A stretch of 9,203 nucleotides of DNA from Promethearchaeota archaeon. GTDB taxonomy: Archaea > Asgardarchaeota > Lokiarchaeia > Sigynarchaeales > SOKP01. A program made the translations under genes and the position numbers. The notes under the pieces are model-generated. The model was not told the origin of the DNA and ran no database searches. It saw nothing but the letters and a program-made list of their open reading frames with translations. Shown one piece after another: positions 6,264 to 9,203 of this stretch. Each line of letters opens with the position of its first letter. The first letter of the stretch is position 1. The DNA is taken from positions 1 to 9,203 of the forward strand of contig WJKD01000197.1 of NCBI GenBank assembly GCA_014729315.1, in the 5' to 3' direction.

Positions 6264-7398
6264 TTATCCATTTTAATATGTTATTTGCTCGTTCCCGAAT
6301 ATCGAATTGAGTAGACTTCAATAAAGCATTTTTTGACATTTCATTGCGAAGCTGTTTGTTCTGTTTAAGGGTCAAAATCGCGTTCCGGATTTCGTCGACA
6401 TTGTTTGGATTAACCATAATAGAAACATTTTTATCAACAATGTCTTTGTTTTCATCAATATTAGAAGTCACAATTGGTAATCCACATGCCATCGCTTCCA
6501 ACATTGAGTTGCACGAGCCTTCTGCTTCCGTCGGTAATACAAAAATGTCTGCCGCTGAAAGCATTTCTGGTACAAGTTCTTGTTTTAAGAACCCCTTAAA
6601 CAAAATATTCTGACTTTCCAAATTCATCGGACCTGCACCTATCAACAGGATGCCAATTTCTTTTAATTCATTAATAGCTTGTAGTACTCGATCTGCCCCT
6701 TTTCTCTTTATGAAATGTCCAGTGAACGCTATAATAAATTTGTTTGTTGGCAGATTGTATTTTTTCCTCATTTCCATTCGGTCACGAGGAAAGAAAGTCG
6801 AGTGGTCAATGCCGTTTGGAAATACTCTAATTCGCTCTTGAGGGATACGTAAATGCTCAACACAAAAGCGTTTATTATATTGCGATACAGCAATGACACC
6901 TGAAACATTTTTAAAATCATTTTCCAATTTATCTATCTCAAGATCATTTAAATATTCTTTTAATTGGCTGTCACCAACTGCCACAATAGAAGGAAGCCCA
7001 AATTCGGATGCCAATTTTATAGCTAATGCACCGCTTGGATATAAAAAATGCCCGTATAGTATATTCGGAAATGGCTTTAATCGATTAAGAATTTTGCGCA
7101 CAGCTCGTGCATAATTGAAATTTGAAATAGCTGCCGTATTAAACATGCAAATTTTTTTTGCGGATGCAGAAAAGTATTTTGGAGTCCAGATTTTAATATT
7201 AGATTTCCTTGCTAATGTATTATCATACATTAACAAGGATGGCAATTTGCCATAGCGGCTGTCAAATATGCTAAGTGGACGAATAACATCGCAACTAATA
7301 CCGGAGAGGCTAAAATTTCGAACAAGATTTTGCACGAAGGTTCCATAATACGGACGAGCACTGTAAGGATAATTTGATGTAATTATTGAAATTTTCAA
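6232..7398 (-). CDS. GT4-family glycosyltransferase (TTG start)
   Basis: This 388-residue GT-B fold retaining glycosyltransferase has full family length. The N-terminal domain starts at once with KISIITSNYPYSARPYYGTF (residues 2-21), where the nucleotide-fold strand is followed by a loop resembling the S-x-x-FP-P-x-xG region of this family. Later come NILYGHFLYPSGALAIKLA (112-130) and IAVSQYNK (169-176). PNGID (194-198) marks the domain linker, FTGHFIKRKG (225-234) and LLIGAGP (251-257) the donor domain, and E293-GSCNSML-E301 is a clean E-x7-E nucleotide-sugar motif, followed by AMACGLPIV. No ATG exists before the first strand; the TTG at 7398-7396 gives the right N-terminus and overlaps the polymerase stop as TTGA, so termination-reinitiation is the probable mode of translation. 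No good Shine-Dalgarno is seen. Donor and acceptor sugars are unknown. Confidence 0.94.
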   Translation of the reverse strand: MKISIITSNYPYSARPYYGTFVQNLVRNFSLSGISCDVIRPLSIFDSRYGKLPSLLMYDNTLARKSNIKIWTPKYFSASAKKICMFNTAAISNFNYARAVRKILNRLKPFPNILYGHFLYPSGALAIKLASEFGLPSIVAVGDSQLKEYLNDLEIDKLENDFKNVSGVIAVSQYNKRFCVEHLRIPQERIRVFPNGIDHSTFFPRDRMEMRKKYNLPTNKFIIAFTGHFIKRKGADRVLQAINELKEIGILLIGAGPMNLESQNILFKGFLKQELVPEMLSAADIFVLPTEAEGSCNSMLEAMACGLPIVTSNIDENKDIVDKNVSIMVNPNNVDEIRNAILTLKQNKQLRNEMSKNALLKSTQFDIRERANNILKWINEIYENFQNE

Positions 7399-8660
7399 TT
7401 GCTAACTTTTAATGATTGAGATCGATTGGGGATATGCAATTCAAGGTAGTAGGTAAAACCGATTGCTGCCGAAAAGAAAACCCATGATACTTGAGAAACA
7501 TAATTAGCTCGACCAAGTGCTAAAATCATGATGGTTATAAAAACTGCTTTTAGCAATCCCAAATCATATAAAATAAGATTATCTTCTATTGAATTTTCGA
7601 GACGTTTTATCCGCCGCCATAGTAGTAGAAACATTGAGAAATAAAGTAAAAATCCGATTATTCCTGTGTTTACAGCAACTTCAAGATAATCGGAATGTCC
7701 TCTGGCATCCGTAGTAGTGAATCGTCGATCATTTCCTAATCCGACACCAAATATAGGATATTTTGATATAGTTGTTAATCCTTCTTTATATAACATAAAT
7801 CTATGTTGATTTTCCAAGTTTTGCTGTTGCTGCATAAAATCTCGATTAAAACGATAACCCATGAAGGTCTCGCTCAACATATATTCTGTGAGATATTTGA
7901 AAGAAATTAGGACAATAATGAAAAACAGAATTATATATGGTTTCTTAATGATTTCTTTTCTATAACACATCCAAAGCCATAGTAATGTGAGCAAAATGAA
8001 TCCTATAAAAGATTTTCTAGAAGCTGAAGCGATTATGCCCATCAAAATTAATGGAAAAATAAAGATCATGAGAAATCGAATAATTTTTGAAGTTCTCCTC
8101 CAGAAAAAATATATACCGGAACTTGTGAACAACATAAGGTAGCCGAATATATTTGAATTGTTAGTTAATCCTGTCGTTCTGCTTCTATTCTGAAGGTCCA
8201 TTGTAAAATTAAGCTCACCTGAAATCATGGTAAAAATGACTAATGCTATTCCTCCGACAATAAATCCAATAAAAACAGATTCTATGTTTCCTAAGTATCG
8301 CACAATTCCAGTGAAGGCGATTGCCATCACTATAACCTGTACCAATTGAAATAGATCTCTGAAATAATATTCCTGATCTAAAGTAGGATTTACCAGGTAT
8401 CCGACAAGCACCCATATTGTCCATGCCAAAAATAATAAAAGCTCTTTTGGCAGCCTTTCGCGAAAAAACATGAATATAAATGCATAGGTTGATACCAATA
8501 TGAAACCTAAAGCCTGCAACTGCCCGGAACCAAATAAGACAAAATTGCCAATCGTGAAAGCAAATAAAATAATATGTGAAAAATAAACTAAAAATTTATT
8601 CTTTAGCGGAGTATCGCTATAAGTATTTAATTGTTGTTTCATGTCGTGGATGTATTCCAT
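7395..8660 (-). CDS. O-antigen ligase / polymerase family membrane protein (Wzy/WaaL type)
   Basis: This 421-residue, very hydrophobic inner-membrane protein has about ten to twelve predicted spans. It belongs to the Wzy_C/O-antigen ligase superfamily, which either joins repeat units into polymer (Wzy) or transfers glycan to a carrier (WaaL) at the periplasmic face. Diagnostic features are RTTGLTNNSNIFGYLML (161-177), ASASRKSFIGFILL (211-224; Arg215 conserved), a large hydrophilic loop from about 255 to 325, and then FGVGLGND (304-311) and HSDYLEVAVNTGIIGFLLYF (322-341), the hallmark H-x-x-Y/L-E-x-x-x-x-x-G-x-x-G of the family. Sequence alone does not separate polymerase from ligase; its place in a repeat-unit cluster favours polymerase. 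The ATG shares one base with the upstream stop (TAATG). The gene is the most AT-rich part of the window, as is common for Wzy genes. An ATG at 8642 is an alternative start. Confidence 0.92.
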   Translation of the reverse strand: MEYIHDMKQQLNTYSDTPLKNKFLVYFSHIILFAFTIGNFVLFGSGQLQALGFILVSTYAFIFMFFRERLPKELLLFLAWTIWVLVGYLVNPTLDQEYYFRDLFQLVQVIVMAIAFTGIVRYLGNIESVFIGFIVGGIALVIFTMISGELNFTMDLQNRSRTTGLTNNSNIFGYLMLFTSSGIYFFWRRTSKIIRFLMIFIFPLILMGIIASASRKSFIGFILLTLLWLWMCYRKEIIKKPYIILFFIIVLISFKYLTEYMLSETFMGYRFNRDFMQQQQNLENQHRFMLYKEGLTTISKYPIFGVGLGNDRRFTTTDARGHSDYLEVAVNTGIIGFLLYFSMFLLLWRRIKRLENSIEDNLILYDLGLLKAVFITIMILALGRANYVSQVSWVFFSAAIGFTYYLELHIPNRSQSLKVSN

Positions 8661-9203
8661 TATCTTAACTCATTTAAAAGTTGCTTAATCCGTAAATTAC
8701 AACAGGCGTTCCTGGCAAAATCACCTGCCTCAAATTTCCAATTGCCGGAATCTGAATCGTGGATAAACCTGCCCGCTTTTCCATTAAATCGCGCCTGATC
8801 CACTGAATAAGAAGCGCCGAAAACGGTTTGTAGCTCGTTCACCATATATTTTCCGTCATGCGTTTCGAACACATCGACATCCATGCTGGTGAAATTCCCC
8901 CTGTCTGTAACATGTTTCAAAAAATCCAATAATTCGTCTGGTGGCTTATCCCATAATATTTTACCTGAACCACTGTGGAATTCGCCGGTTTTTCCTTTAG
9001 GGTGTCCGAAGTACGAATCAGCGATCCGAACCATACGCCATTCCCTGACATCCGGCAGGTATTCCTGTAAAATCAGATTTCCCCATTGACGATCCCGCTT
9101 ATCACCGCGATCTGTTATCAGTCCTTTATTGAAAATTTTGTGAATCGCTTTTTTAGCCTGCTTTGAATTTTTGAGAATTATCGTGCCGTGCGAGCTGGAG
9201 CCC
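8660..9203 (-). CDS. ATP-grasp domain protein, C-terminal part (5' end beyond window)
   Basis: An open frame of 180 codons enters from the window edge (first whole codon at 9202) and ends with the TAA at 8662-8660. It looks like the C-terminal part of an ATP-grasp ligase, which would use ATP to activate a carboxylate and join it to an amine. Visible are a Gly/Ser-rich loop GSSSHGTIILKN (residues 1-12 of the fragment), LILQEYLPDVREWRMVRI (43-60; the Q-E pair of the adenine-hinge strand and the R-E-W-R strand), an HSGSG loop (76-80), MDVDVFE (107-113) and MVNELQTVFG (120-129), where Asn122 and Glu123 would bind magnesium. A reading starting at the ATG at 9034 would miss the hinge strand, so it is not the real start. 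The stop overlaps the polymerase start by one base. The exact substrate is unknown; homologues with glutathione synthetase/RimK-like folds make amide bonds. Confidence 0.78.
   Translation of the reverse strand, partial: GSSSHGTIILKNSKQAKKAIHKIFNKGLITDRGDKRDRQWGNLILQEYLPDVREWRMVRIADSYFGHPKGKTGEFHSGSGKILWDKPPDELLDFLKHVTDRGNFTSMDVDVFETHDGKYMVNELQTVFGASYSVDQARFNGKAGRFIHDSDSGNWKFEAGDFARNACCNLRIKQLLNELR

Noticed and set aside
8660..9034. A complete 124-residue protein starting at the ATG at 9034
   Set aside because: The same frame stays open to the window edge and its upstream part carries ATP-grasp features, so the ATG is internal and the gene is truncated by the window.
1..9203. CRISPR array, tRNA, rRNA, insertion sequence or phage genes
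   Set aside because: I saw no spaced direct repeats, no tRNA-like cloverleaf and no transposase or integrase motif; nearly all bases are accounted for by minus-strand genes.

Overview
The window is the inside of a surface-polysaccharide (O-antigen, capsule or exopolysaccharide) biosynthesis locus. Every gene lies on the minus strand, so transcription runs from high to low coordinates. It holds nine recognisable genes, two of them cut by the window edges, and one gene remnant. The organism looks like a Gram-negative bacterium with a Wzx/Wzy-type polysaccharide pathway. The sequence does not fix its taxonomy: AT-leaning genes, weak ribosome sites at several coupled starts and split transketolase subunits would fit many environmental lineages.

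Layout in order of transcription. At 9203-8660 is the C-terminal part of an ATP-grasp ligase. At 8660-7395 is a multi-pass O-antigen ligase/polymerase family protein (Wzy/WaaL type). At 7398-6232 and 6263-5085 are two GT4 glycosyltransferases. After a 37-base gap come a FemAB-like GNAT-fold aminoacyl/acyltransferase (5047-4082), a polysaccharide-deacetylase-like protein (4077-3256) and an ExoA-like GT2 glycosyltransferase (3272-2241). At 2233-2084 is a 49-codon remnant of a second FemAB-like gene. Then come a small initiating sugar-phosphate transferase (2071-1472) and the N- and C-terminal halves of a split transketolase (1459-650 and 657-1).

How the genes may work together (inference). The sugar-phosphate transferase loads the first sugar on undecaprenyl phosphate. 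The GT2 and two GT4 enzymes extend the repeat unit, and the Wzy/WaaL protein polymerises or ligates it. The transketolase pair probably supplies or rearranges an unusual sugar precursor. The FemAB-like protein, the ATP-grasp ligase and the deacetylase-like protein suggest that the glycan carries amide-linked groups such as amino acids. The flippase and nucleotide-sugar synthesis genes are not in the window.

Most neighbouring genes overlap by 1 to about 30 bases or lie within 12 bases, which points to one or two translationally coupled transcripts. The only gaps of note are 5048-5084, with a possible weak internal promoter, and 2072-2240, which the FemAB remnant fills. Single 60-base lines sampled from the two flanks are about 55-58% GC, while lines from the polymerase/GT4 middle are about 25-42%, the usual mosaic pattern of exchangeable polysaccharide loci. 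The most notable new observation is the decayed second FemAB gene between the GT2 and the sugar-phosphate transferase.
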